DNA of 64,000 nucleotides from Castellaniella sp034675905 (GCF_034675905.1 NZ_JAUCCV010000002.1:620001-684000); one strand, 5' to 3'. Positions 25,265 to 34,518 are shown, numbered from the stretch's first letter. The notes: generated from the letters alone by a model not told the origin. Program-made: numbers and translations.

Positions 25265-25351
25265 CTGTGAGCAAGCCCTGAAGCGGGAATTTACCATGCC
25301 GATCCACAGAGTTAACTGCGTAGCATATAACAAAAAACTATAAACAGCCCA

Positions 25352-27079
25352 TCAGCGCTGCCTCTTGGCGGACTTATCGCGATACATCTCGGCATCCGCA
25401 AACCTGATCAAGGCTTCTGCATCCTGTGCATCACTCGGCCAGCACGCGGCTCCGATCGCAGAACCCAGCTGGATCACGCGGCCCGAAGCGACGCCCTCCA
25501 GCGTCTGCAAGGGCATCTCGACACATGCCTGCAGCTTGCACCTCAAATCATTGACCGCATCCGCAGAGGATATCCCCTTGGCCACGACGACGAACTCATC
25601 GCCCCCCAGCCGGGCCACCATATCCTGAGACCGCAGGCCTGCCTTGATCCGAGCGGCGACCTCGATCAGGGCCCGATCGCCATTATCGTGGCCGAACTCG
25701 TCGTTAAGCGGCTTGAAGTCGTTCAAATCAATGAAAAAGACCGCGAAGGGCGCCTTGCGGCGATCCGTGATCAGCCGGGCCAACAGACTGTCGAGCGCCA
25801 TGCGGTTCGCCACACCTGTCAGACAGTCAGTGAACAGATCGACCTGCATTGCACTAAAGTTACGAGCCAGATCACCCAGCTCATCCCGACGCCGGGTGGC
25901 AATGGCGACAGAGGCGTCCCCCGACCGGATGCGATCGACGGCCCGAGACAGAGAAATGACCTCGTGGGCGATGCGACCAAAGATGCGGGTGCCGATCAGG
26001 ATGGTCAGCAGGACGGCCAGCAGGCCAATGCCCAGGGCCACGCCGAACTGCTGGCGGATCCCCGTAAAAATGGCGTCACGCGGAATCGCCACGATCGCCA
26101 GCCAATCCATGCCAGCATCATCCACCACCCGCCGAGCGGCCACGGTAATGATGTCACCCCGGCTATCTCGCACCTGCGTCCGGTATTCACGGTTGTCATC
26201 CAATTTGGAATTCGCCTGGGCTTGCCCAACCATCCGGGAGATGCCTTCGTAGGCCGCCTGGATGACGGGATCATCGCTATTGGCAGCGCTGACGCGCATC
26301 GGTTTGCCCTCGACGCTGAGGCCCAGATTATTGAACCCCGTCGCAGCGATCAGCTTGCCATCACGCTCGATCACGAACGCCCGCCCCTGATCGCCGATCT
26401 CCAGACTTGAAATAAAACGGTTGATTTCCCGCAGGGACACATCGGTGGCGACTACCCCCCGGAAACGGCCATCCTTTCCCAGGACTCTCTGCGCACGAGT
26501 CACCACCAGATCCCGCGATGAAAAATCGATATAGACAGTCGTCCAGATCTGGCCGCTGGTCTGCTGCGCCAGCTGATACCAGATGCGCTCACGCGGATCG
26601 AACAGGCCAGGCTCCTCTTCAACCAGGCGCGGTTTGCCGCTGATCCCCTGGTAGCGATAGTACAGGCGATGCAATTCGGGCCGTAGTTTCAGTCGCAGCT
26701 CAACCGTCTTTTCGCTCAGGCGCTTGAGCGCAATGCTCTGTCCCGCCTGGTTTCCGTAATAGACATAGTTGTTCGGGTTGGTGAACATGGAGGTCGCCAC
26801 CCAGAACCGCGTGCGCAAATTATCCAGGTCCGAGGAAAGATCGGCCTGAACAGGCACGCCTTCCGGAAAAGCAGCCTCAAGAACCGAAGCAGATCCATGG
26901 ACATGAAAGTGGACCGCCTGCACGATACGCGATGCCACCGCCCGCATGTACTGATCCGAGAACAGACCGATATTGCGACTGGCAGCCCAATAAGAAACAC
27001 CCCCTAAGGCAGCGGCGGCCAAGGCGATCAGCAATACATACGGCAGGATCAACGATACCCGCAAAGACCGTAGGTTCAT
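25352..27079 (-). CDS. Membrane diguanylate cyclase (Cache-HAMP-GGDEF)
   Basis: The 575-residue protein has a first transmembrane segment (residues about 8-32), a large periplasmic dCache-type sensor (about 35-335, with RIWYQLAQQTSGQIWTTVYID and VVATDVSLREINRFI typical of the fold), a second membrane segment (FGVALGIGLLAVLLTILIG), HAMP (HEVISLSRAVDRIRSGD) and a GGDEF domain. The active site RLGGDEFVVV is intact and an RxxD product-inhibition site (RSQD) lies five residues before it, so it should make c-di-GMP with feedback control. The ligand is unknown. It is divergent from the hybrid kinase gene with 149 bases between. Confidence 0.93.
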   Translation of the reverse strand: MNLRSLRVSLILPYVLLIALAAAALGGVSYWAASRNIGLFSDQYMRAVASRIVQAVHFHVHGSASVLEAAFPEGVPVQADLSSDLDNLRTRFWVATSMFTNPNNYVYYGNQAGQSIALKRLSEKTVELRLKLRPELHRLYYRYQGISGKPRLVEEEPGLFDPRERIWYQLAQQTSGQIWTTVYIDFSSRDLVVTRAQRVLGKDGRFRGVVATDVSLREINRFISSLEIGDQGRAFVIERDGKLIAATGFNNLGLSVEGKPMRVSAANSDDPVIQAAYEGISRMVGQAQANSKLDDNREYRTQVRDSRGDIITVAARRVVDDAGMDWLAIVAIPRDAIFTGIRQQFGVALGIGLLAVLLTILIGTRIFGRIAHEVISLSRAVDRIRSGDASVAIATRRRDELGDLARNFSAMQVDLFTDCLTGVANRMALDSLLARLITDRRKAPFAVFFIDLNDFKPLNDEFGHDNGDRALIEVAARIKAGLRSQDMVARLGGDEFVVVAKGISSADAVNDLRCKLQACVEMPLQTLEGVASGRVIQLGSAIGAACWPSDAQDAEALIRFADAEMYRDKSAKRQR

Positions 27080-27228
27080 TAGCCGGAAAAACTACTACAA
27101 ATGAAATAACAGAAAGGAAGTTTACTGTATATTACATTTCACCCAGGCAACGGTCTGATGGTTTCGGTGGAGAGGTGACCGCCTCATCCGATCTCAATTG
27201 AAGTTTCAACCATTGCTGCCGTAAACCG
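27080..27228. promoter_or_regulatory. Divergent intergenic region of the signalling block
   Basis: An AT-rich 149-base region between the cyclase and the hybrid kinase. TATATT at 27128-27133, preceded by TG, is a candidate -10 towards the kinase; no good -35 is seen. The half-site TACTGTATAT resembles half of a LexA operator but the other half is absent. Confidence 0.25.
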
Positions 27229-30201
27229 ATGCTGACGCCAGCTACCGATCTACTGCGTGACCTCATGATGATGGATTCCTTTTTCCTGACAGCCGCCGAC
27301 GGGACGAACTTCGTCCAGGGCAGCTACCAGGCCGGCCTGGTCTTTCTGTCCGTCCTGGTGCCGGTCTGCCTGTCTTTGATGGCCTTGCATACCGCGCACA
27401 TCGCCCTGAACACACAGAACCGCGCATACCGCCACATCGCCATCGGCATGGGCGGCATCGCCCTGGGCGGCGGCATCTGGGCCATGCATTTCATCGGCAT
27501 GCTGGCCTTCACGCTGCCGGCCCCGGTGCGCTACGACCTGAATCTGACCCTGCTGTCGCTGCTGCCCGGTTGGGCCGCATCCTGGCTGGCCCTGTACATG
27601 TTGTCGCGATCGCATCTGTCGCCTGGCTTGCTGACCATCAGCGGCGCCCTGATGGGGGCCGGCATCGGCCTGATGCATTACACCGGCATGATGGCCATGG
27701 TGACCCCGCTGGCCATGCGCTACGACCCGGCGCTGTTCGCACTGTCCATTCTGGTGGCCGTGATCCTGGCTATGCTGGCCCTGTGGATCCGCTTCGGGCT
27801 GCAGCAGACCCGGCTGGACGCCCGCCTGCGCTTTGTCCTGAGCGGCGGCATCATGGGAGTCGCCATCGCCGGCATGCACTACACCGGCATGGCGGCCGTG
27901 CGCTTCCTGGGCGAACCCGGCCTGGCCGACCATACCATCCGCGTGGATGCAGCCTACGGCGCGCTGGCCCTGTCGTCCCTGACCATCACCATCGGCGTGC
28001 TGGTGGCCGCCCTGAACGGCCTGATCCACACCCGCGAACTGTACCGCCAGGTCGATCTCAGCAAATCCCGCCTGCGTGCCATCGTCGACACGGCGGTGGA
28101 CGCCATCATCACCATCGACGGCTACGGCACCGTGCAGGAATTCAGCCCGTCGGCCGAACGCCTGTTCGGCTACACGGCCGGCGAGGTCATCGGCCGCAAC
28201 GTCAAGATGCTGATGCCCGAGCCCTACCATTCCGAACACGACGGGTATCTGCGCCGCTACCGCGACACCGGAGAAGCCCACATCATCGGCTCCGGGCGCG
28301 AAGTCACGGGCCGGCGCAAGGACGGCAGCCAAATGCCGGTGCGCCTGGCCGTCGGTCGGGTAGCCATGGTCGGCGGCGATCCGCTGTACGTGGGGATACT
28401 GACCGACATCAGCGACCGGCAGGCGCTGGAAGCATCCCTGCGCGAAACCGCCCAGCGAGCGGAACAGGCCGCCGCCGCCAAGAGCCGGTTTCTGGCCAAC
28501 ATGAGCCACGAAATCCGCACACCGATGAATTCCATCATCGGCTTTGCCGAACTGCTGCAGCAGACCGACCTGAGCGCCACCCAGCGCAGCCATCTGAACA
28601 CGATCGGCCAGTCATCGCGCACCTTGCTGCGGCTGATCAACGACATCCTGGACACAACCAAACTGGAACACGGCCAGATGGCGCTGGAAAACCGGGATTT
28701 TTCCCTGAAGGCGCTGGCGCAGCAGATCGAATCCTCGTTGCGCCTGAGCGCCCAGGCCCGCAGCCTGAGCCTGACGATCCATTACCCGGCGGACATGCCG
28801 GAATACTTCCAGGGCGATACGCTGCGACTGCTGCAGATCCTGACCAATCTGGTGGGCAATGCCATCAAGTTCACCGAAACCGGCGGCGTCGACATTCATT
28901 TTTCCTACGAGCCCGGCACGGTGCACATCCACGTCCGCGACACCGGCATCGGCATGACGGCTGACCAGATCCGCGCGATCTTCAACCCGTTTACCCAGGC
29001 TGACGCCTCCATCAGCAGACGCTTTGGCGGCACCGGGCTGGGGACGACCATTGCACGGCAACTGGTGCAATCCATGGGCGGGCGCATCGAGGTCGACAGC
29101 ACGCCTGGCCAGGGCAGCACATTCTCTATCTGCCTGCCGCTACCGCTGGGCAAAGCGCCCGCCGCCGTGCCGGCCGCCGAACTGCTGGCTTTGCCGCCTC
29201 TCCGGTGCCTGATCGCCGATGACGTGGACCTCAATCTGGAGCTATTGACCCTCACGCTGCAAGCGCAGGGCCACCAGGTCACCTCCGCACGCGACGGTAA
29301 GGAAGCGGTCGATAAATTCCTGGCGGGGACCTTCGACGTGGTGCTGATGGACGTCCATATGCCCGGCACCGATGGCCTGCAGGCCACCCGCCTGATCCGC
29401 CAACATGAGCGCAGCCGCGCACTCACCCCCACCCCGATCATCGCCCTGACCGCCAGTGTCATGGCCCACGACCGGCAGCAGGCCGAACAGGCCGGCATGG
29501 ATGGCTTTGCCGTCAAGCCGCTGGATGCTGCGCGCCTGTTCAAAGAAATCGCCCGTGTGCTGTCACACCGACACCCGGCTGCCTCCGCCGAATCCCCGGC
29601 GACGCCCCCGATGACCGGCGCGCCCATCGACTGGGATCGCGGTATCGCGCTATGGGGAGACCGCACCCGGCTGGCCGAACGCATCCTGGCTTTTCTGGAC
29701 GACTTCCTGGACCATCACCCCCTGGCCGCCCTAGAGACGCACAATGCCGATCCGGAAACCCTGTGCTTCAGTCTGCATGGACTGCGCGGCGCGGCAGGCA
29801 ATCTGGGATTGCAGGCCCTGTCGCGTTACGCCGGCGACCTGGAAGACCAGATCCGCGCCGGCGCCACGAACGACGTCCCGTCCCGGCTATCCGCCTTGCC
29901 AGCCCTGGTGCTGGCGGCGCGCCAGGAAGCCCGATCCGCCCTGGCAGCCCGGCCCGCCACGACCAACGACATCCCCGCACAGCCCGTCTGCCAAGATCTC
30001 CTGGGCGCCGTCACCGCACTACAGGCTGTCCTGACCCGGCACGAACTGGACGATGCAGCGCTCGAGACGGTCTGCGCAGGCCTGACGGCAGATGGTCAGC
30101 AGGCGCAGGCCACTGCCCTGCGCCACGCCGCCGACGCGTTCGACTTCGCTCGCGCCAGCGCCCTGTTGCAAGCCTGGCTGGATGAAAAGATACCGTCATG
30201 A
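27229..30201 (+). CDS. MHYT-PAS hybrid sensor histidine kinase with REC and Hpt domains
   Basis: The 990-residue inner-membrane protein reads, in order: MHYT sensor with seven hydrophobic segments (about 20-265; one variant MHFI and two MHYT motifs), PAS (about 283-395), HisKA with His427 in NMSHEIRTPM, HATPase (DILDTTKLE, NLVGNAIKF, DTGIGM, GGTGLG), receiver with Asp708 in LMDVHMPG and Hpt with His850 in LHGLRGAAGNLG. The PAS carries His337 and Arg357 at the same spacing as the heme His200 and Arg220 of Bradyrhizobium FixL. It can run a complete internal phosphorelay whose likely target is the next gene, overlapped by ATGA. Neither this ATG nor the later in-frame ATG cluster has a clear ribosome site. 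Confidence 0.92.
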   Translation: MLTPATDLLRDLMMMDSFFLTAADGTNFVQGSYQAGLVFLSVLVPVCLSLMALHTAHIALNTQNRAYRHIAIGMGGIALGGGIWAMHFIGMLAFTLPAPVRYDLNLTLLSLLPGWAASWLALYMLSRSHLSPGLLTISGALMGAGIGLMHYTGMMAMVTPLAMRYDPALFALSILVAVILAMLALWIRFGLQQTRLDARLRFVLSGGIMGVAIAGMHYTGMAAVRFLGEPGLADHTIRVDAAYGALALSSLTITIGVLVAALNGLIHTRELYRQVDLSKSRLRAIVDTAVDAIITIDGYGTVQEFSPSAERLFGYTAGEVIGRNVKMLMPEPYHSEHDGYLRRYRDTGEAHIIGSGREVTGRRKDGSQMPVRLAVGRVAMVGGDPLYVGILTDISDRQALEASLRETAQRAEQAAAAKSRFLANMSHEIRTPMNSIIGFAELLQQTDLSATQRSHLNTIGQSSRTLLRLINDILDTTKLEHGQMALENRDFSLKALAQQIESSLRLSAQARSLSLTIHYPADMPEYFQGDTLRLLQILTNLVGNAIKFTETGGVDIHFSYEPGTVHIHVRDTGIGMTADQIRAIFNPFTQADASISRRFGGTGLGTTIARQLVQSMGGRIEVDSTPGQGSTFSICLPLPLGKAPAAVPAAELLALPPLRCLIADDVDLNLELLTLTLQAQGHQVTSARDGKEAVDKFLAGTFDVVLMDVHMPGTDGLQATRLIRQHERSRALTPTPIIALTASVMAHDRQQAEQAGMDGFAVKPLDAARLFKEIARVLSHRHPAASAESPATPPMTGAPIDWDRGIALWGDRTRLAERILAFLDDFLDHHPLAALETHNADPETLCFSLHGLRGAAGNLGLQALSRYAGDLEDQIRAGATNDVPSRLSALPALVLAARQEARSALAARPATTNDIPAQPVCQDLLGAVTALQAVLTRHELDDAALETVCAGLTADGQQAQATALRHAADAFDFARASALLQAWLDEKIPS

Positions 30202-31205
30202 ATGCCCATACCGATACCCGGCGCACCCTGCTGCTGGTCGATGATGAACCCACCAACCTGCAGGTCCTGCGCCACACCTTGCAGGCCGACTATCGCTTGC
30301 TGTTCGCCAAAGACGGCCCTGCGGCACTGGCCCTGCTGCAAACAGACCGGCCCGACCTGATCCTGCTGGACATCATGATGCCCGGCATGTCGGGTTATGA
30401 CGTCTGCGCGATACTAAAAAACGACGCCGGCACCCAGTCGATTCCGATCATCTTCGTCACTGCGCTCAACGACGCCGCCGACGAACACAAGGGCCTCGAA
30501 CTGGGCGCTGTGGACTACATCACCAAGCCCTTCAGCCCACCCATCGTCCAGGCTCGCGTACGTACGCACCTGTCCCTGGTCCAGGCCACCGAAGTCCGGG
30601 AAACCCGTCTGCAGATCATCCGCTGCCTAGGAGCCGCTGCCGAATACCGGGACAATGAAACCGGCCTGCATATCGTGCGCATGAGCCACTACGCCTGGCG
30701 CCTGGCCCGCGAGATCGGCTACAGCGACGAGGCCGCTGACGAACTGCTGCATGCTGCGCCCATGCACGACGTGGGCAAGATCGGCATCCCGGACAGCGTG
30801 CTGCTTAAACCCGGCAAGCTGGACCCCGCCGAATGGGCCATCATGCGCCAGCATCCCGCCATCGGCGCCCGCATCATCGGCGACCATCCTTCCGGCCTGC
30901 TGCGGCTGGCCGCGACCATCGCCCTGCGACACCACGAAAAATGGGATGGCAGCGGCTATCCCGACGGCTTGGCGGGCGAGGCCATCCCCTTGGCGGCGCG
31001 CATCGTGGCCCTGGCGGACGTCTTTGACGCCCTGACCAGCGTGCGCCCCTATAAATCCGCCTGGTCCGTGGACGATGCCATGCACTACATCCGCGAGCAA
31101 AGCGGCCGCCATTTCGATCCCGCGCTGATCGAGGCCTTTGAACGCTGTCTGCCGGATATTCTGGTCTTCAAGGCTCGCTGGGCGGATGACGCCGCCACCC
31201 CCTAG
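30198..31205 (+). CDS. Response regulator with HD-GYP phosphodiesterase domain
   Basis: The 335-residue cytoplasmic protein has a receiver domain (1-125; DDEP, phospho-acceptor Asp58 in LLDIMMPG, TAL and the lysine of YITKPF) and an HD-GYP domain (about 145-325) with HAAPMHDVGKIGIPD, HPAIGARII, LRHHEKWDGSGYPDGLAGE and ALADVFDALTSVRPYK. All metal-binding and GYP residues are present, so c-di-GMP hydrolysis is expected. The four-base overlap with the hybrid kinase gene makes it the probable phosphorelay output. With the divergent cyclase, synthesis and breakdown of c-di-GMP sit side by side. Confidence 0.94.
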   Translation: MNAHTDTRRTLLLVDDEPTNLQVLRHTLQADYRLLFAKDGPAALALLQTDRPDLILLDIMMPGMSGYDVCAILKNDAGTQSIPIIFVTALNDAADEHKGLELGAVDYITKPFSPPIVQARVRTHLSLVQATEVRETRLQIIRCLGAAAEYRDNETGLHIVRMSHYAWRLAREIGYSDEAADELLHAAPMHDVGKIGIPDSVLLKPGKLDPAEWAIMRQHPAIGARIIGDHPSGLLRLAATIALRHHEKWDGSGYPDGLAGEAIPLAARIVALADVFDALTSVRPYKSAWSVDDAMHYIREQSGRHFDPALIEAFERCLPDILVFKARWADDAATP

Positions 31206-31335
31206 CCACACGGCAACCCACGCACCGCAGCCGAACAGACTATCGGCATGCGCATAAACACGGATTCACAGGCTGGGGTTTGCGTCGCAGAATGCGGAAA
31301 CAGGGGGCAGCCAGACATCCTGGCGGCAAAGACAA

Positions 31336-31362
31336 CAATGCCCAGGCGAGACCTGGGCATTG
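31336..31362 (-). terminator. Terminator of tRNA-Lys
   Basis: CAATGCCCAGG (31336-31346) and CCTGGGCATTG (31352-31362) form an 11-bp stem with a 5-base loop. On the minus strand it is followed by TTGTCTTTG and lies 11 bases beyond the CCA end of the tRNA. It may also stop readthrough from the HD-GYP gene on the other side. Confidence 0.75.
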
Positions 31363-31373
31363 CAGGGGAAGCA

Positions 31374-31449
31374 TGGTGGGTCGTGCGCGGTTCGAACGCG
31401 CGACCAACGGATTAAAAGTCCGGTGCTCTACCGACTGAGCTAACGACCC
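31374..31449 (-). tRNA. tRNA-Lys (anticodon UUU)
   Basis: The minus strand reads as a complete 76-base tRNA with encoded CCA: acceptor GGGTCGT paired with ACGACCC, D arm TTAGCTCAGTCGGTAGAGC, anticodon stem CGGAC/GTCCG-type with loop CTTTTAA (anticodon TTT), and T arm with GTTCGAAC. The sequence is close to E. coli tRNA-Lys. Confidence 0.97.
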
Positions 31450-31476
31450 AACATAAGCATTAAATTTTGACATCTT

Positions 31477-32316
31477 ATGAAAATCTCGTCAAGCGGCTCG
31501 ACAGAAAACATCATTGTCATGTCAGATTCTGAGGGTTCAGCAACTCTGCGGCTGCATATTGTCTCCGACCTGCACCTCAGCATGCAGGGTCTGGTCTTGC
31601 CCGACATCCAGGCCGACGCCACGATCCTGGCCGGGGATATCGCCCGCCCTCAGGCAGCGATGCAATGGGCCGGGCAAATCCCCCGCCCGGTGCTGTACGT
31701 GCCGGGCAATCACGAATTCTACGGGGGAGACATCCCCGGCGTGCGGGCGCAACTGGCACAGGCAGCCATGCAATACGGGGTCGAATTGCTGGACCAACGC
31801 GCCCTTGTCATCAAGGGGGTGCGCTTCCTCGGGGTGACGCTCTGGACGGATTTCGAACTGTTCGGCACCGATCAGCGCGACCAGGCCATGGAGCAGACCA
31901 GTCAATTCATGCGGGATTTCCAGGTCATCAAAAATGGCGACGGATCGCGCTTCACGCCCCAGGACGCGGCGGCGCTGTTTCGCCAGCAATACGACTGGCT
32001 GGATGCCGCTCTGGACGAGCCGTTCGACGGGCCTACGGTGGTGATCACCCACCACGCACCCAGCCTGCGCAGTGTCCATCCCCGCTTTGAAGATTCTTTA
32101 GTCAGCGCAGGTTTCGTCTCTGATTGCACCGGGCTGATGGGCCGATCCTGTCTATGGATTCACGGCCACACGCACGATAGCTTCGACTACGCCGTGCGCG
32201 GCACCCGGGTGCTGTGCAACCCTCGTGGGTACTGCCGCGACGGTGTCAACGAGAACCCGGCCTTCAAGCCGGCATTCTGCGTCGACGTACCGATCACGAC
32301 ATCATCGAGCTCGTGA
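31477..32316 (+). CDS. Calcineurin-type metallophosphoesterase
   Basis: The 279-residue product has the five metal-site blocks in order: VSDLHLS, LAGDIARP, VPGNHEFYGG, ITHHAPS and IHGHTHDSFDY, with a distal LCNPRGYCRDG. These fit a cytoplasmic Mn/Fe metallophosphoesterase; the substrate (nucleotide, phosphoprotein or phosphodiester) is not predictable. An ATG at 31519 (MSDSEGSATLRLH) would remove 14 residues that add nothing to the fold; neither start has a ribosome site, so the true start is open. The stop region overlaps the converging GH31 gene by 15 bases. Confidence 0.88.
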   Translation: MKISSSGSTENIIVMSDSEGSATLRLHIVSDLHLSMQGLVLPDIQADATILAGDIARPQAAMQWAGQIPRPVLYVPGNHEFYGGDIPGVRAQLAQAAMQYGVELLDQRALVIKGVRFLGVTLWTDFELFGTDQRDQAMEQTSQFMRDFQVIKNGDGSRFTPQDAAALFRQQYDWLDAALDEPFDGPTVVITHHAPSLRSVHPRFEDSLVSAGFVSDCTGLMGRSCLWIHGHTHDSFDYAVRGTRVLCNPRGYCRDGVNENPAFKPAFCVDVPITTSSSS

Positions 32317-34491
32317 AATACGCACTTCCGCACCGCGCCGCTTGACCTCCAGGCCTGCGGACGGCAGGATTTTCAAGCCTTCCAGCCCTTTGATATAGCT
32401 GGACCCCTGCATCTGCATGACGCGAATCTTGTTACGCATGACGACCGGATTGTGTTCGGGCATGCCGAACATCCAGACCTCTTCCAGGATGCGGGCGGAA
32501 TTGATTTCCCCCGTATGCTGGGCAACGGGCCCCAGACACAGCATGTGCCCCTCGCGGCCAAACACCGGCAGCGCATCCAGGCCGGCTCGCACCGTCCAGC
32601 ACGTGCCGCCCTCGTAGCGCCAGCCGGTGCTCAGATCCCACCAAGCGTCGCCCTTGGGCAGGTAGACTTCGGTTTCCCCGCCGGGCTGCATGACGGGCGC
32701 CACCAGCAGCGCCGGCCCCAGCAGATACTGGGTATCCCAGACATGGGCGTCCGGATCGGCGGGATAAGCCTGAGCCATGGAACGCTGCACGGGCAAGCCG
32801 GTGCGCACAGCATCATCAATAATGCCGGCCACATAGGGCAACAAACGATAGCGCCACTGCAGCCAATGCTTGATCACGGCCCGGGTATCGGTATCAAAGG
32901 CATCCGGCATCAGATCAGGGAGCCCCTGGAAGCTGAAGTTGGCGGAAAACACCCCCATGGCCAGCCAGCGCAGGTAAAGTTCTGCCGACATCGTCGAAGC
33001 CGGCCGCGCCGCGCAACCCAGACCATGGGTCTGGACCGCCACGCCGCTATTGCCGACGGACAAGGCCGCCCGCAGGGTCCGGGCATAACCATCCCAGCTA
33101 TTGTCCACGTCCGGCCCCTGTTGCCAGGCGAAACGCTGTACGCCCGGGAACAGGTCGCGGCTGAGCATCACGCCTTCTTGGGGAGTGCGCGGCCCGGCCA
33201 CGGCATCGAACAGCGCCTGACGCGCCAGGTGCGGATAGGCGGTGCGCAACACGGCGCCGGTTTCGCCGCCACGGGCCTCGACATCAGGCGGAAAATCAAA
33301 CTGGGCCTGACAGACGGGGGCTTCCAGGCCGTCTTCCAGCGCCTGTTGATAGCGTTCGGCCCACAAGCGGCGAGCGTCCTTATGGGTCAGGTCCAGCAGA
33401 CCAAAAGGCTGGCCGCCGGAGGCCGGCGTGCCGGGATAAACCCAGGCGGCCCCATCCGCATCGCATAACAGCCAGCCGCGGTCTTCCCATTCATCGAACA
33501 GGACCGTGCCCTGCAATACGCCGGGGACCACGCTGCCGGCCAGATGCACATCCATGGATCCGGCGGCGGCGGCCAGCGCACGCCAGTCCGGAACACGATC
33601 CGACCACTCGAATACCGGCTTGTCGGACTGAAACCCGACAATGGCGGGATCCGCCAACCGCAGGGCGTCCAGCGCCAGTCCCTGCGCCCGCAGGCTGCGA
33701 ATCTGCTGCAGGCTGTGCTCAACCGACTGCCCTGCCGCCTGATCCAGCCAGACGCCCATGGGCCAGAGGTTGGGCTGCCCGGCACGCCCGGTCAGCGCCG
33801 TATATTGATTCAGAATTTCGGACGGATCCCCCACGAACAGGAACAGATCCAGGCCCGCGCCGCGCACCTGCACACGGTAGTGCGCAGATGTTTGCAGGTC
33901 ATGTTCGACCCGATCCAGGGTATTGGCGAATACCCCCCAGCCCAGAGGGCTCCAGACCAAGGGCAACACACGATCCACCGGCGCATCGGACACCAGACGG
34001 CAACCGCGCCGGTCCTGATCTCCCTGGGTTTCACCCAGACCGAACAGGCCCTCGGTCTCGGCCAGAGACCATTCAAGCGACCAGACGGGTTCCCCATCGC
34101 CTTGCGCAGCAGGGCGGGACGACATCCGGACGCGCGCCACGCAATGATCCTGGCGCAGCAGCTGGATGGCAGGCTCGGCCCCGCGAATGTCCAGGCAGGC
34201 ATCCCCCTGGGTCAGGCGCCACGCCCCAGGCTCGGGCGACTGGCAGTCGAGTTCACCGACCGCCTCTTGGCGAGCCAACAACATATCGGCCTGACGTTGC
34301 ATCCGCAACGTAGGTTTGCCGGGCTCCAGCCAGGCGCGTGGTCCGCAGCGCAGGCGGAACACGCCGGGCGCGTGGGCTTCAATGCGCAAACACCATTCGT
34401 CAGAATGGTAGGCCCATTCGACGTAGGACGACGTCGTGGTGACCGGGCCAGTCTCGAACAGTTGGTCCGCCAATTCGATGGTGGGCGACAC
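32302..34491 (-). CDS. GH31-family protein with degenerate active site (probable pseudoenzyme)
   Basis: The 729-residue product follows the glycoside hydrolase 31 layout: N-terminal beta-sandwich with GLFGLGETQGD and PLVWSPLGWGVFANT, a barrel with FGLLDLTHKDARRLW and a C-terminal sheet domain (LGPALLVAPVMQPGGETEVYLPKG). The catalytic signature is not preserved: where relatives have KTDFGE, the ungapped alignment gives VCQAQF (about residues 393-398, nucleophile Asp replaced by Gln395), and the conserved HDIGGF is HGLGCA (Asp to Gly near residue 490). The acid/base Asp in QQGPD is still present. GTG at 34491 is chosen because AGAGGA lies seven bases upstream; a GTG at 34518 has none. No sugar genes adjoin. 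Confidence 0.85.
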   Translation of the reverse strand: MSPTIELADQLFETGPVTTTSSYVEWAYHSDEWCLRIEAHAPGVFRLRCGPRAWLEPGKPTLRMQRQADMLLARQEAVGELDCQSPEPGAWRLTQGDACLDIRGAEPAIQLLRQDHCVARVRMSSRPAAQGDGEPVWSLEWSLAETEGLFGLGETQGDQDRRGCRLVSDAPVDRVLPLVWSPLGWGVFANTLDRVEHDLQTSAHYRVQVRGAGLDLFLFVGDPSEILNQYTALTGRAGQPNLWPMGVWLDQAAGQSVEHSLQQIRSLRAQGLALDALRLADPAIVGFQSDKPVFEWSDRVPDWRALAAAAGSMDVHLAGSVVPGVLQGTVLFDEWEDRGWLLCDADGAAWVYPGTPASGGQPFGLLDLTHKDARRLWAERYQQALEDGLEAPVCQAQFDFPPDVEARGGETGAVLRTAYPHLARQALFDAVAGPRTPQEGVMLSRDLFPGVQRFAWQQGPDVDNSWDGYARTLRAALSVGNSGVAVQTHGLGCAARPASTMSAELYLRWLAMGVFSANFSFQGLPDLMPDAFDTDTRAVIKHWLQWRYRLLPYVAGIIDDAVRTGLPVQRSMAQAYPADPDAHVWDTQYLLGPALLVAPVMQPGGETEVYLPKGDAWWDLSTGWRYEGGTCWTVRAGLDALPVFGREGHMLCLGPVAQHTGEINSARILEEVWMFGMPEHNPVVMRNKIRVMQMQGSSYIKGLEGLKILPSAGLEVKRRGAEVRISRAR

Positions 34492-34518
34492 AGCGTGATC
34501 CTCTGGGCATTCGCCCAC

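Noticed and set aside
25214..25350. Known SAM riboswitch upstream of metN
   Set aside because: I could not find the conserved core of a recognised SAM riboswitch class; only a terminator and a possible competing stem are visible.
27118..27145. LexA-like operator TACTGTATAT before the hybrid kinase
   Set aside because: Only one half matches; the partner half at the required spacing is absent.
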